Origin: Sphagnum compactum
Lineage: Eukaryota; Bryophyta; Sphagnopsida; Sphagnales
Length of the DNA: 64,000 nucleotides
Reading direction: 5' to 3'
Assembly: GCA_965153455.1 (NCBI GenBank)
Contig: OZ234502.1
Span: 10,695,495-10,759,494, forward strand
In this document: positions 23,502-40,417 of the stretch, piece by piece
Layout of the letters: every line of letters begins with the position of its first letter
How positions within the stretch are numbered: the first letter of the stretch is position 1
Position numbers and translations under genes: made by a program
Notes under the pieces: model-generated
What the model was told of the DNA's origin: nothing
Database searches by the model: none
The model's input: only the letters and a program-made list of their open reading frames with translations

Positions 23502-25535
23502 GTAAGTGCTTTTGTTAATAATTTGTTTTTTTTTCCTTTGATGTTGGTTGCTGATCAATGTCGCAGCGGTCTGGTAATGCTTTTTTTGTCTACTTGATGA
23601 ACCTCGGTTTGCTGCCGTAATTTCTTCCATAACATTTTCCAAGATGTGGCTGGCGCACACCTATAATCGGAACCGAGATGTCTGCTTTTTGGTGTGAGAT
23701 CTCGAGTATTTTGAGACTATCGATAGCAATAAAGGGGGAAAAATATTTCTATCGGAAGTTGTCTCAGTTTTTTGTTTCTTTTCAAATGGTGTGAATGTGG
23801 AGGAAGCACGGTTGTGTCGCCAGCCACCAGTAGTGCATTATTGTAGATTCATTTTGCTGTGCGTGCAAAACGGGGGGAGAGAAGGAACGTTTCTTTCTTT
23901 CTTTCTTTCTTTCTTTCATTGCTGCACTTTTCTTTTTTGGAGCTTTTTTTTGGCGACTGAATAATAATAATAATAATAGGTGTGACGGATGTGTTGGAGA
24001 ACTTGATAGTTGTAATGCACAATGGATTGTTGTTTCTCATCAGAGGAGCTTTCTTTGCATGTGAACACTACTGTGCGTGACAAACAAAATTGAGAGTAAC
24101 GAAGTCTTTCCAATGGAAGTTTGAATGTGTTTGTGCATGTGCCCTGCAGTTTTTGCACATGCCAAAAGAGACAACTTTAGTTGGACTTCTCTTTCAGATC
24201 CTTTACAGTGCTGGGATGTCATAAGGCAAATCAGATTCTAGGACCAAAATCCACTCTCAAGTCTATGATCCTAGGGGTTAATCTCAAATCATGGTAGAGC
24301 AGATGAGAGAATGTAGGAATGACATGATGGACAAGGCTGGGAACTTCTTCTCTCCTGTGAAATGAGGTCAATATATGCGACTTTCAAGCTTAATGAGAAG
24401 CTTCAAATGGCATTGTGTTTTAAGCAGGGCAGCAGCAGCAAGGATTATGAACCCTGACTTGTGCACGTTCAGGTCATGTTGTTTATTGGGGGTGGGAGGG
24501 AATACACCTGTCGATTTGTCCCCCAGTAAATCACAACAAAGTTGATCCTCCACTGAGACAAAATTTTATGCCTTGTTCTTAGAACCCTGGATGGTTTTTG
24601 CGTTTAGCCATTTCTACAAACTGATGATGGCATCAGTCTCAACTGAGTCCTTGGCAACTTCAGGAATGGTCTTGGTCATCCTCTGTATGTGAACACACTC
24701 TCTGACATGGGTAGCATGTGAAATTTCGTGTTTTTCACTAGTTTGTGTCGGTTTGTGGAAGCCCAATGTTGATGAATCCTTCTGTGAATTGCAACTACTC
24801 CTATCATTGTTCTGTTTTTGACTGGAATTGTGATAGCCACAGGTCTGGTGGTAGGGTTCAATATCATCTAAACGTAAGGGCTTCCAAGCTATTTGGGTTT
24901 ATTGTACAACAGCTAGTATTGGCCATTTTTGACCTCCAAGATGGGAACAATGTTATGTGATGATTCTTACCTGGGATCAAATGGTATGTGAGTGTTTATA
25001 TTCCCTCCTATCAGGTGAAACTCAAGTGGACTTGGTGATTGGGCCAAACCTTTGAGGTGTGGCTAATTCCCCAAATCTTTGGCTTGATGGAGAGTTCAAT
25101 TGTCAGTTTCGTGGTTGATCATGTGTATGGTTCCCATGTATGGGAGAATCTGTGGGACAAGTGTAGGGAGTCTTTTGTTTTGAATTATTATGGGAAAGAA
25201 TGGTGATGAAGGCTTGATTGTTTCAGAGGGTGCAGGATCAATGATTGGTTCATTGCCTGGCATCAGGGCAGTTGTGTGGCAGAGTTTGAAGCAAGAATAG
25301 GATGTGCAATGCATGGGGCAAAAAAAGAAGAGGGAAGAATTGCCACAAAATATTGAGACTGTACCCATATTGAGACCACAGAGCTTGCAATGATACTGGA
25401 AGAATCTTTTCCTCTCCTGCAGAGATGCATTTCAGCAAGTCACACTCTGAACCAGACACCATCTGGAATTGTCTAAAACACATTGGTGATCAGGCCAGAA
25501 GGTAGTTCAGTAGATCAGATTCATTGGAGAAGATC
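23502..25535. other. Between leader island and epimerase start; no gene seen
   Basis: Contains a TTTC microsatellite (about 23889-23917) and an AAT microsatellite (about 23960-23978). Otherwise unremarkable; probably a leader intron or promoter. Confidence 0.45.
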
Positions 25536-28829
<3,294 letters not shown>

Positions 28830-29065
28830 TACTCGCCACCTCGACAGAAGGTCGTCATAACCTGGAACTCAATTATCTCCCTCATGTCCTCCATATTTGC
28901 TGGCACCCTCTTATCCTTTGGCTGCATTCTATATAAATAATCTCTGGTTATGGCAACCATGTAACTAGAGACCTGAACCCATGCTTGAGCAAGCCTTGGG
29001 ACATCTCTCAGTTCCTGCAACTTATACCCACTCGAGATTAAAGGTTGCTGGCTTGAGTGAACCAA

Positions 29066-29966
29066 AGCAATTTATTTGCTTGCCTATATGCACGGATAAG
29101 ATAAGAGTGAAAAGCTATTGCCCCAGAGACTGACAAAAATTGGAGCCTGCCGTGAATCCATTTCTTGTTGTCACAGCCATAGATCTTATGCCAGATTGGA
29201 CAGATAGCACAATGAGAGAGTCAGAGAGGCCGAAAAATGCCGAGTCGCTCCATTTAGTGTAAAATGTGATTCATGGGGGATACTGTAGAGGAGAGTTCCC
29301 CATCCGGTAGAGGCAAACCCAATCTTTTGAAAACATGGTATCTTTGTAGATTTTCTCTCTGGTACTCCTCTCATCTTGGGGATGCCTCAGAGAAATAGAT
29401 TGTAGTAACATTTTTTTAACAGCATTCATCATTAGCCTAGTACTCCTAGTTAGGTCATCGCTCAGCAGAATCATTCTGGCTTATAATGTGGTCATTATGG
29501 AGGTGTGCGTAAAGCCCCATAATCTAAAAATTCCTCAGCCATGAGCCAGCCAGTTAAACATACAATTTGTATGTATAAATTATTTTTTGCGGTCTCTGTT
29601 ATGCAAAGATGGGAGCTCCCTATAACAAGGGACATTTATTGGAGCTCCCTAAAATAATGGGACCTTCAAAGATGGCAGATTATTTTTTTCGCAGTAAAAG
29701 TTTTGACAACCATAGGCTTGTCTATTAGCACATGTTTTGAAAGAGCAACTATTCCAGCTTATCCACTGAATTGTGTGCTCTACAGTAGTGGGGACACATC
29801 GAACAAGAGTCATGGTTCTAGGTTTCTGGACAATTTGACTGCATGAGTTGTTGGCTGTTTGGACAATCTTTCTTAATTGCTCTTTGTTCTTCTCTGCTGT
29901 CCTTTTCTGTGTGTTTTGTCTATCCTGTTGTGTTTTTCTGTTTTTTGTTATCTCCTCGTATGGTTG
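29066..29966. other. Intergenic, no gene seen
   Basis: Unremarkable sequence downstream of the epimerase gene. No recognised feature. Confidence 0.5.
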
Positions 29967-30103
29967 TTTGTTGCTAACCAGTAGCATGGCTGAGTCTTCC
30001 TGTTGCTTCTGGAATTGCAGCAGAAACCTGGTGTTTTATTTGTTGCTAGCCAGTAGCATGGCTGAGTCTTCCTGTTGCTTCCAGAATTGCAGCAGAAACT
30101 TGG
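29967..30103 (+). repeat. 72-bp tandem duplication within a dispersed repeat
   Basis: Two near-identical units, 29967-30038 and 30039-30103, each with GTAGCATGGCTGAGTCTTCC and GAATTGCAGCAGAAAC. With the following sequence to about 30180 this is the third copy of the repeat family seen in the ATP synthase g intron. Confidence 0.85.
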
Positions 30104-30180
30104 TATGCAGGTTAGTGTTGGCACTGGCCTTTACCCACTGTAGGGAGGTGATGAAGTCAGTGGGAAAGTTATGATAGAGA

Positions 30181-31470
30181 AGTTTCAATCATACATGCTA
30201 TTGTCGATCATCCCTGAGCAGGTGTGTGACTTGCACTGTTGTTCATACTGCTTTCGTGTTTTATTTGGTTTTTTTTTTGATCCTTTGTTCTCTGTTTTGT
30301 TTTTCCTTCTTTGGAATTCTCTGTGGCTGGTTGAAGAAGTGTTAACCTCACTTTGCCTTCTCTTAATCATGAGAATGGAGATTTCTCAATTCTTATGAGA
30401 GAGATTTCTTACTTGAAGATTCTTTCATCTTCAAGATTTTGCAACTCTGAAGTGTCATTGTGAACTCTATTATGTTATTGTTGTTGGTTTCAAGGCCTTT
30501 TTGCTGAACTAATTTGTTCTCACTAATGTGGAAACATCAGGAAGGATGAATACTTGGGTTCTGATTTTTTTTAAACCCCTCAAAGAAGCAGTGGTTTTCA
30601 TGGAAGTAAAGGGTAATGTTATTGCTGGTTAGTTCTTAGATCTTTTGGAACTGATTCTTTTATTTTCAAAACTATGGTGATATATTCTAAAGAATTGCCA
30701 TGAGAATAGTTGTTTATTTGTTTCCATTTCTCACAAATGTCCAACATTGGTGAATAAAATGTAAGGGAAGTGTAAGGTGCTTGAGTCAAATATGCAAAAT
30801 AACCTTTGAAAATTCACTCCATTTGCAATGACTTGATATGTTCACATTATTTTGAAAAGGAAGAATAAAAAGACATTAATGGATATATATATATATATAT
30901 GAAGCAAAAGATAGTATTTAGAAGAAATTTGTAGTTACTTTAAAAATGCTTTATAATTGAGGCACTAGCACAAGGTTTCAAATTAGAGCTTTTTCAATGT
31001 GTTCACTGTGAGAATTGAAACATTATTTCTTGGCTGACCTTGTAACAACTCCGAATAAGGAAACCTAAAATGTTGTACCAAATGATTGTTCAAGCATTGT
31101 TTCTCAATTGACCTTGTAACAACCACCAATCAAGGTTCCTAAATATTCTACCAAATGATTGTTGAATGGAAACTCTTGCACAAAAAACATGATTTTCACC
31201 ACACATATATCAAATTTTATTTTTTTAAGACCATTACACTATTGATTCATTGTGTTGTATCACCATCTTGTATTTGAATGTGCAAATAACAATTACTTCA
31301 AGCATGAATCGTAATAAAGCAAACTGAAATGTTATTTTACACTTTCATCTAGTGTACAAGAATCTTTCAAAAATACATATTTCATTTTTTTTAAAATTAA
31401 ATTGAGGAAACATATGTTTGCAATGATTTGTCAATTAGGTCCTAGACAAAATTTTATGTTTCATTTCCTA
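30181..31470. other. Intergenic, no gene seen
   Basis: AT-rich sequence with a TA microsatellite near 30884-30900. No coding features. Confidence 0.5.
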
Positions 31471-31479
31471 ATGTCAAAA

Positions 31480-32540
31480 GCACACTGCCTCGCGGAATCC
31501 GTCTTTGGTGACCGGCTGGAATCGCAGAATCTGTTCTCTGGTGACCGTCGGCAGCCGCCCTGCACAGACAAAAGAGTGAGAGTGAGAGTGAAAGTGTGTT
31601 GTCTGCTTCCTTCTTTCCTTTTGTACTCTGCTTCGCCATCGCCGACTCGCTTGTCGTTTTCTTTGATATCCGCTTCAATTATGTTGTTGCTCGCAGCTGT
31701 AAGTCGATCGAAGCGTTTGCTCTCGCAGCGAATCGGGGATCTATGTAGCCTGTTTTTGTATCCATTTCTTCTAGTTTACTAAGAAACTCTTTCATTTTCC
31801 AAACTCCAGATCTGTATCATCCTCTAGTAGATCCATGTAGATCCTGGCATGCCATTCGCAATGGAGTTGTTGCAGTTGTAGAAGTAGTAAAAAAAAAAAA
31901 ATTATTTTTTTGGTCTTTGGGGGTGTTGGGTAGTCGGGTTTCGTTTATACCTCTCTTCGGAAGTAGAGGCTTCAGAATAGATAAACAAGGATATGACGAT
32001 TCTCCACCTCTGAGATACTTTACACAACAGTTTAGGAATGAGCTTAAAAACTACGAAGCATTTTCTTCAACAGTGTAATTGACACACACAATAGTTGTTA
32101 CATCAGTACTGTGGCAGCTTGATCTCTGAGTCAGAAGCAGAAATTCCTCATAGCTCTTTTGACAAGATTTATAAGACCAGAGTTCATTTTCACACTGCCT
32201 GCCTCAATTGGGTTGCTGTGAATTTCTTGTGCAGGGAACGTCAGACGGAATTGGGTCAGTGGAGCGCCCGGTCACAAGAGCGCAGATATCAGCACAATTT
32301 CAGGTCTTTGTGTAATAACTCTTCGACCCTGCTACAGATTTGGGATTGGAAACTTAGCAGACATTTCATTTTACCTGCTAGTATTGCTTGCAGGAAATTA
32401 AGAAACTGGCTCCAAACCACCAATTTTATTGCTAGATGTAAGAGTTGGTGAACCCATGATTTTCTTCTTCTATTGGTAGCGGGTTCTGAAAACAACAAGG
32501 CCAAAGAGACCACTTACCATGTGACGGACCAGCTAGGTAT
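31480..32540 (+). other. Possible unidentified gene start with splice-like islands
   Basis: 31480-31700 is a GC-richer, CpG-containing island ending in an ATG (31681) and a consensus donor GTAAGT (31699). Further on, 32235-32303 is bounded by TTGTGCAG and GTCTTT, 32394-32438 by TTGCTTGCAG and GTAAGA, and a piece from 32480 ends at GTATGG. One joining frame through the last three pieces stays open (QTELGQWSARSQERRYQHNF, then KLRNWLQTTNFIAR), but it does not match the ATG frame. No family recognised. It could be the leader region of a gene or non-coding RNA. Confidence 0.25.
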
Positions 32541-33095
32541 GGTGGCTCTTGGTTTGCAAACCTCTAAGGAAAGCTCATGGAGTGAAAATGTGCAGTTACA
32601 GTACAGTGGCTATTTGACTGGTTTTGCTATCAGATAATGCACATCCTCTTCTCTTTCTTTTGACTTGCATGAAATGTCACCATTCAAAGGTTTTTCTATG
32701 AGGTGATTACTGGCTTCATAAATTGCCATTCTTATGATTCTGCTTCAAATTATAAAGGTGTGTATGCAGGTCTAGTTTTTTGTGACCCGTGTGTAACTGA
32801 ACTGGTATCAGGAACTGAGCAGGAGTGACAACTAATTATGGTATTTTAGACATGTCAATTGCATACCCAGGATGTCACTCATTCATTTTTTCTATTAACC
32901 CTAGACCTGCTGTTGGTTAAAGGACAATATCTTTTGTCTCTTGTCAATAGTAAAACATAAATCTGGAAAGCAAAAAAGCTTCATCATGCCAACTGAAGTT
33001 AGTTTGTTGTGGGTATGACATTTAGCACACCAGTTGCAGCAGTTACCATGATTATTAACTTGTTTTATTGGTTTTGCATCAGGTTTCCAAGCGGA

Positions 33096-33171
33096 GCTGA
33101 CGTATCTTAATTGGTCAAGCACATGGCTTTTACTCATATAATTGTGGGTTTGAATGAATCCCACAGTTGGC
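33096..33171 (+). pseudogene. tRNA-Lys pseudogene
   Basis: The sequence follows the intact tRNA-Lys at 34461 from end to end: start GCTGAC against GCCGAC, D-arm region TTAATTGGT, identical anticodon region TGGCTTTTA, T-arm GTGGGTTTGAATGAATCCCAC, end GTTGGC. Many substitutions and an insertion in the T loop break the fold. It lies 1.3 kb upstream of the intact gene in the same orientation, so it is probably a decayed tandem duplicate, or the head of a tRNA-derived SINE. Confidence 0.82.
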
Positions 33172-34460
33172 ATCTTTGAACCCAAATCTAGTAAGATTTT
33201 GCTACATTTGACCCCTTATTGTGTTGTTTTGTTGTAGCTTCTGTTGTGCCAAGCTTGAGGGCATTATCCATCCACTAGAATCTGCTTAGACACCATGTGA
33301 GGTTTCTTCCGGAATCAATGAATGCAGGTTTGGGTTTGCTTGAGGTGCATCCTTTGGTTGGGGAGGGGGTGTGGGTGGGGGTGGGGGTGGGCTCACATGA
33401 TACCTGAACATTTGCAGCCTGTACTTATTGTATGTATTTTTGATTGGAACACACATGAGGGGTTTTGTAGTTGTCAGTGGGCATGCTGTTGTTCTCTATA
33501 CTTTAGATGAGGGTTGTGCAGTCTATGAGCTCAAATGTGCTGTTCGATACAAAGAGGTGGAAGTGCAGAGAACACCATGAGGCATCAGAATTTAGGATGC
33601 ACTGTAGAAATTGATTTCATGTTAGTTCCTTGTCAGGATTGCTTCCATTATGTCATTCTCATGTATGTATATCATCTAGAAGGGGAAAGAAAATGAACTG
33701 GAGTCGGATACTGGCAAGTTGTGGTTTTGATCCGTGTTGTGAACATGTGAATGATACTTCTTGAAGATTGGAGAGAAAATTAGTCAGGATGGGATATCCA
33801 TGCATCTCTTTTTTTCTGGTACCACCTGCAGCCTGTTTTGGAAATGTGAAGTATTTGTGCTATGAAGGCCCATTTTGTATTGCTGTGTCTGTAAACTAAA
33901 TCTGGAAAGGATTTCTAAAACGATTTCTAAATTCGTGTGCCATGATTGAATGCTAAGTTGTACACCCAACTGTTGGCTGGGATTGCAAAAGATCCAGTGA
34001 GCTGATCACCTGATCATGAAGTGTTTGAGTTCATGTTTCATCTGCTTTCGTTTGTGGGTTTTAACTAGCTTTGCTGGCAGGGAAAGAGAACTCGAGACAA
34101 CCCATTAACCCATTTTTGCTACATGAATCGAAAGGGTGCTCTCTTAATTGATTTGTGTCTATAGCAGAGCATCAGTTGACTTGTGTTGTGATACATGTGA
34201 CCTCAATTTAGAAAACCCTAATTCAGATGCTTCCTCCGTTAAACTAAGCAACAATCAGTCTCCTGGACCATGTATAGAAATTTAAGTAGCCTTTCTATTC
34301 TTCCTCCCTCTGTTAACATGCAAAATTTCTTTGTGGAATTGACCATAAAAAAAGTACTCTAATATTATGCAAATGAAAATCTGACGTTCTCTGTTTTTGC
34401 TGTGTTAGAGGTGCTTATGTAAATTACTAAACAGTTTAAGAGAGCGAAAAAGAATTGTGA

Positions 34461-34533
34461 GCCGACCTAGCTCAGTTGGTAGAGCGCGTGGCTTTTAACC
34501 ACGTGGTCGTGGGTTCGAGTCCCACGGTCGGCG
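34461..34533 (+). tRNA. tRNA-Lys (anticodon UUU)
   Basis: A 73-nt sequence folds as a perfect cloverleaf: acceptor GCCGACC / GGTCGGC with discriminator G at 34533, D-arm GCTC...GAGC, anticodon stem CGTGG / CCACG with loop CTTTTAA (anticodon TTT at 34494-34496), T-arm GTGGG / CCCAC with TTCGAGT loop. No intron and no encoded CCA, as expected for a nuclear eukaryotic gene. Box A (TAGCTCAGTTGG) and box B (GGTTCGAGTCC) are intact. TTTT follows at about 34541-34545 as a possible Pol III stop. Confidence 0.98.
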
Positions 34534-37500
34534 ATATTTCAATTTTCACTATTTTGTGGGGAAAATCTATCTATGCTAGCTAGGCTACTTACTACCACTG
34601 TAGTCAAAAACTTCCCAAGAAAAAACCTAACTGAGTTAATTCCAGGTTTCAAAATTTGTTTTAATAAATTTGAAATTTCTTTTTTTTCATGATCTACTTT
34701 TTGTATGATGATATTGTCATATGAGTGTGAAATTATTCAGATTTGTATAGCCTGCCATAATTACAATGGTTTTCAACCCTCAGATTCATATTTCCACCAA
34801 AATTTGTTAAATTTGTTTCCCTAGTTTAAAGTTTATAAATTAATGACAAACTATACAGTATTTAATTAGTGTATATACTTTTACATCTCACCATCTGGAT
34901 TCCAAGTTTAACCATTTCATGAAAGACCTAAAAGGCAATTGTTTCTTTTAATAATTTTTTGCAGATTCACCTAAAAACAAAGGAAATGTAGGAGTAGTAG
35001 TAGTCCTTTAATAAAGTTCAGCAGGTTTACATGAGAAAAGGAAAGGCATGGTCCCCAGAGGGGCCAGGCTAGATGCCATTGAAGAATATATATGTTGTCA
35101 ACTTGTAGAGTGAGAGAAACACATCAAGAGGCAAGCCATCCATCCCATAAGAAGCTTGGATCACCGACCATAAATATCAACATTCTACAAGAAACATCTC
35201 ATTAACTTAAAGGATACGCAATTCAACAATCTATTATTATTGTTATGTATATACATGACAAGAAAAGTTTAAATTAAAAAACTCATATCCAATTTTAGCA
35301 AAACTTTATTCATCAAATGTTTGTCTTCTTCATCTTTAACCATTTGTGATTTCCATTTTTTAAATGCTTTTTATTTGGGCATGTATGATAGTTTCACAAG
35401 TTCATTGTTCATTCCCTTCCATTTTATGTGTCTAGAGCTATTATTAATTCACACTTGCATGCTTATTTGGTTCATGCACAATTGGGATGTAAACATGTAA
35501 GTGGTTTTTATGGGTAGTATTGCATGATATTTGACAAATTGGATTGTAACCCAATGTGCTGAGAAGTTGGGTTTTTTCTTCCCAAAATTGAGTGCATATC
35601 TTATATATAATTTAATAATTTTTCTTGTCTTGTTAATTTGTTACATCGCGTCCTAGAATTAATGTTCCATCAAGTGTGGCAATCCCACACATGCTTAAGT
35701 AATTTGATATTGATTGATACATGATATTCAAAATTTGAATTATTTTATTGATTGAGAATTGTGTCAAACAACTCTTGTTGACATAGGTTAAATGCACAAT
35801 TGTGTGTGAATAAAAGCTATGAATTTGATGTACAAATAGATAACCTTATGATTGGAAAAAGCAATGTCCACAACACACAAACATAGATATTAAAGGCACA
35901 CACACAAACAAATGTTATGCATTTCCACCAATTTAAATGTGAAGTTGATCAATAGAATCTTGGAGACTACAAAACTTACATCATGATCAAATGAGAACAA
36001 CAATCACAAATAAACACAAAGTACCAAAAACATGATCAAATTTTTTTGTCTCTTTCAAAACTCTAAAAAGTCAAGGAGTCACAACATATGTAATATGGTA
36101 GATATGTAACAATTTTTGTGCAAGTGCAGGTAATATGTAAGTGGGTCCCTATCATAGGTGAAAAAAGTAAGGAATGTAAGTGGTTAATACATAGTAAGTA
36201 TGTAAGTAGCTAAGACATTGAGTGGCTACTAGGTAGGTAGATGCACCTGGATGGTCAGTAAATAGTCAACCATAGTACCACTGTGGTTAGTTATGTTTCA
36301 TAAGTGTTTCCTATCCACACACCATCCATCCTATATATATAATACTAAGGTTTTTTTGTGATCTTTAAGCTCTGAACTGTGTAGCCTGTCTATATATATG
36401 CAGTACTCTATAGGTGGATCTGGTGAGGTATACACAAACCTTCATCTATTATATAGAATTGTATGCAGTTTGGGGAAAATGTCAAACAAAATAAAGGGAC
36501 ATGAGAGATAAGGAAGATTGTTCTTGCAAATGGGGGATGGTATTAGGGGTTTTTTTGCAAGTTGGGCACATTGTTCTTGGTGCCCTTTTGCAATATTGGA
36601 TTTATCCTGGAATTTGTGATGACAATTGCAAAATGATGGGATAAAATTGGGGTGAAGTGTGCATAAATTTCAATGAGATATCAAAAGCCAAGAATAGGGC
36701 ATATCATATGGTGGGTGTTTTATTGAGGAAAAAACATTAATCAATCTTTTACTCAATTGATCATTGATTAAATGAATGATTTGTTACCTATGGTTTTGGT
36801 AATATTTGAACACTTTTGTTAGCAAAGGTTACATATATTTGAATGCAAATGGTTTATTCTTTAGGGTGTAGAAGTGGTATAAATGCATTTGCATATTGGT
36901 ATGTAACTGGTTCATCCAGGTTATTTCATTGTAAATGGATGCAAGGTCAAGCATGCATGCTGAGGAAATGGATGGATTAAATGTTCAAATGCCCGAGTTT
37001 TCAATTTGACCTTTCGTAAGTGTATTTATTGACCATATGTTGACGCTTTGGTTATTTTTCTCTTGCAAAAAAGAATCAAGCATTTGTTTACATAATAAAG
37101 TGCTTCTTTTCATCCCTCTTGTCCAACTTTCGAATTCTACAACATGGCTACATTAACATGCTTACCAAAATCTACTAATCTCTAACCTAACATATATTTT
37201 CTATTGATGCATCAAACACATTTTATCATTCCACAATCATTGACATCTTTCTTCTCCATAGAAAAAGTTGAAATTTTCATTTGTGTGACCATTACGATTG
37301 GTTGTATTCCTTGATATGGTTTTTGATCCATTTTGGAATGCTAACACAAATTTCCCAAACAAAAATCTAACATTTTTTGTCCACTTTTGAAAATCTTGCT
37401 GAAAAACATAGGTCTTAAAGGTTGACAGCACACATATCATAGGAACCTAAGCTACCATCCATTGTGTCAGACAGTTAGTTTCTATTTATAGAGAAAAAAG

Positions 37501-38667
37501 AGGCAAACTAGTACTACCTCAATAGTAAACTCCCTTTGCCTAGTCGTCCAGGGACCACCTTACATATTACTTATATACGAGTGTGGCATGTGCCATTGAG
37601 CACACATATTGTAATATACTTAATCAGTTTTAAAAGGGAAAATGGTACACCTTCTTTGACCCTCAGTTTGAAAGCTGGTTTTTTTTTATTAAAAATCAAA
37701 TTATGATTTTTTTTTATTGAATTTTCAACAACAAAATTGCTCGATGGTCAGCGAGTCTTTGCACCTTTACATCTTTACATCTACAAAGTTGGAAACCACC
37801 TCTCTGCACCCTCCTACGACTACTCATTGATTGAGTGCTTTCCAACAGTACCAAGAGTGTGGCAATGGCTTTGGAGATAGATCTCAACATGACAGAACAA
37901 AAACAAATGAAACCAAAACAAACATATACTACCTTCCTTAATAGTAAGATTGGGTAGCCAGATTTTGAAGTTCTCGAGAGTGCACCCCATAGGCTGTGTG
38001 CACTCTGCTTCCTAGTGAGTCCCTAGATGGAGGCCGGGTAGGCCGAGCCCTATGGATGAACTAGGTGGTGACAAAATGTGCCCTATGGGTATGAAGGACC
38101 ATATGTAGGTAGCAAAATGGAAAAAAAGTCTCCAGTTGTGTAGGGAAGTAAGAAATGATAGGATCAATTGTCACTGCCAATTCTGTTACTTAATTGGAGG
38201 AAACTTTGTAAAGCCTTGCGTGCGAAGGCCTTTGTGATTTTTCAATGTGCTGCTGCGCTTGGGAGGTATTTCTCATCTCTTCCACACATCACAACCAGTG
38301 CACCTTTGTCATTAGCCGATTTGTAATTGATTTGTGGCAGACAATGTCTTTTTAGGTTTCAATTTCTTATTTTATTAGCTTATTAGTGATCCTCCTGGTT
38401 GAATTGTGATCGACCGATGGCTATTTAGTTTACGATCTTTTAGTTTATTAGTGTATTAGTGGTGTCTTGATTGTTATGTTCATTTGTGACTTGTGTTTTC
38501 GAGCTTTTATTTGCCTTTGGTTCCCACCCCTGGCTTTTCATATACAGGGTTTTCCTTCTTTGCAACGGGCTTTATTTGATTCAATTTTGGGCCTGTGCTT
38601 TTGGATCCACCTTGTGCAAGCCTTTATTTTGGTCATGCCCGTTGCCTCGGGCTTTACCCTACATTGA
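34534..38667. other. Gene-poor AT-rich DNA
   Basis: No recognisable gene. 36110-36250 has degenerate GTAAGTAGGTAG-type repeats like those near 41.7 and 45 kb. A few TA microsatellites (36335, 36393). Confidence 0.55.
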
Positions 38668-39505
38668 ACAAGGGGCGTGTCACACTGTGGCCTTGCCATT
38701 TACATTAATCGTAAGGCAAAAGAAGAATTAGGAAAACACATATATTTCACCAAGCAAAAATATAATCTTCTAAAAGAAACCAAAATCCTTCAAGATATCA
38801 TAACTCTATTATAACTAATCTCAAGTTTCAACACAAGTCAAAATATCATCTTTCGAAAATCCTCATATAATAATAGACCTATTACCTAGGGGCCAAAATC
38901 CATTAAGCTAGTATACTCTATAATGAATCTAAACACAATATCCTTGCCTTGGTGGGCAAGGCCAAAAATACATGCCAAGAATGCTCAGATTAAAGGAGGT
39001 TGTCTAAGGTTAAATTTAAGGTTTCTTGGGTTAAATATAGCCTCTAAGAGGCCGCACCAAAGCACGCTTAGTTACTAGTGTGGGTGCTGCTGGTTGACTC
39101 TGTCCTGTTTAAATTGCAAGGAGGTAGGTACTCGTTGTAGGTGCTGATTCACTGTGGCCATATCCATCAATTAAGGAAGGTGGAGTTTGTTGGCCTTGCC
39201 TTGGTAGGCAAGGATCTTGAGTTTAGATTCATTGTAGAGTATAGTAGCTTAATGGATTTTGGCCCCTAGGTAGTAGTAGATCTATTTTTATATGAGGATT
39301 TTTGAAAGATGATATTTTGGCTTGTGTTGAAACTTGAGATTAGTTATAGAGTTATGATATCTTAAAGGATTTTGGTTTCTTTTAGAGGATTTTTTGAAGA
39401 TTATATTTTTGCATGGTGAAATATTTGAACTTCCATAATTCTTCTTTTGCCTTAAATGTATTTTTTAATGTAAATGGCAAGGCCATAGTGTGACACACCC
39501 CTTGT
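38668..39505. mobile_element. Fold-back element with about 300-bp inverted arms
   Basis: The left arm (38668 to about 38963) and right arm (about 39192-39505) are inverted copies of one another, roughly 85-90 percent by eye. Outer ends are ACAAGGGG...TGTCACACT and its complement; inner ends are GGCCTTGCC. The 228-bp centre is unrelated and has no ORF. Long inverted arms around a short non-coding centre fit a fold-back or non-autonomous Mutator-like element. I could not find a convincing target duplication, so the exact ends are uncertain. Confidence 0.85.
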
Positions 39506-40377
39506 TTGTTTTGTTTTGTTTGTCAGAGTGATATCGTCCGAACAACAATGATTCCCACCATGTTCTTTGTATTGTTGGAAAGTCACTATGAGTAGCATTT
39601 TATGGAAGTGATTTCATACTATTTTATAACCAAGGTGCATGAAGTATTAAAAACTTGAGTGATTTTTCTCAATTAAAATTCAATAAAAGCTCAACCAAAA
39701 TCAAAGCATTAAAATGTTTAGGGGAAATTGGAACATGTTGTTGGTATTGTTGGAAATCCCTTTTATGAATAGAATTTTATGAAAGTGATGTCATAATATT
39801 CAGACATAAGGTGCATGAACTATTGAATCTTGAGTTATTTCTATCACTGAAAATTCAAAAAAATCAAAACTAAATTGTTCAGAGTTCTTCTTCAAACTTG
39901 GGCCAATGGCACAAAGCCACACAAGTACCTATTTACAAGGGAGGGCTAACTAACCAAAGGAAAAAAAACCCCCCAACAATATGCAAAAAACAACCGTTTG
40001 AGGGACAGACAAGAGGAGGTAGGTAGCCATTCCAATTTTGGACTTGTTGACAATTGGGCGAGCCAGCAGCCTCCTAGTGTATATAAGAGATTGGTAATAA
40101 GGAGGAGAAAGGAGAGTGTTTCCCCCCCCCCCCCTTTTTTCAAGGGGTTGCAACGGCTACTTTGGGTTTGGTGGGACCCTATGGGGGGGAAAGGGGGGTT
40201 CCTCACTCCTCACTTTTAAAAAAGTATACTCTTATAAGAGTGTAAGCTTGACTTTGGGCTTTTGGTGTGCTTGTTGCTTTTGGTGACGATGGTGATGTTG
40301 GTACCCATCATTGTGTGTGTGTGTGTGTGCGCGTGTGTGTGGGCCATCTAGAATTTCAAGGATAACACTAAGTGTAA
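39506..40377. other. Intergenic, repeat fragments
   Basis: Two related words GTATTGTTGGAAAG (39565) and GTATTGTTGGAAAT (39743), each followed by TATGA, a TTTTATGGAAGTGAT-like and a TCATA word, suggest a local duplication about 177 bp apart. A C run at 40122 and a TG microsatellite at 40313-40340 are present. No gene. Confidence 0.45.
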
Positions 40378-40379
40378 GT

Positions 40380-40417
<38 letters not shown>

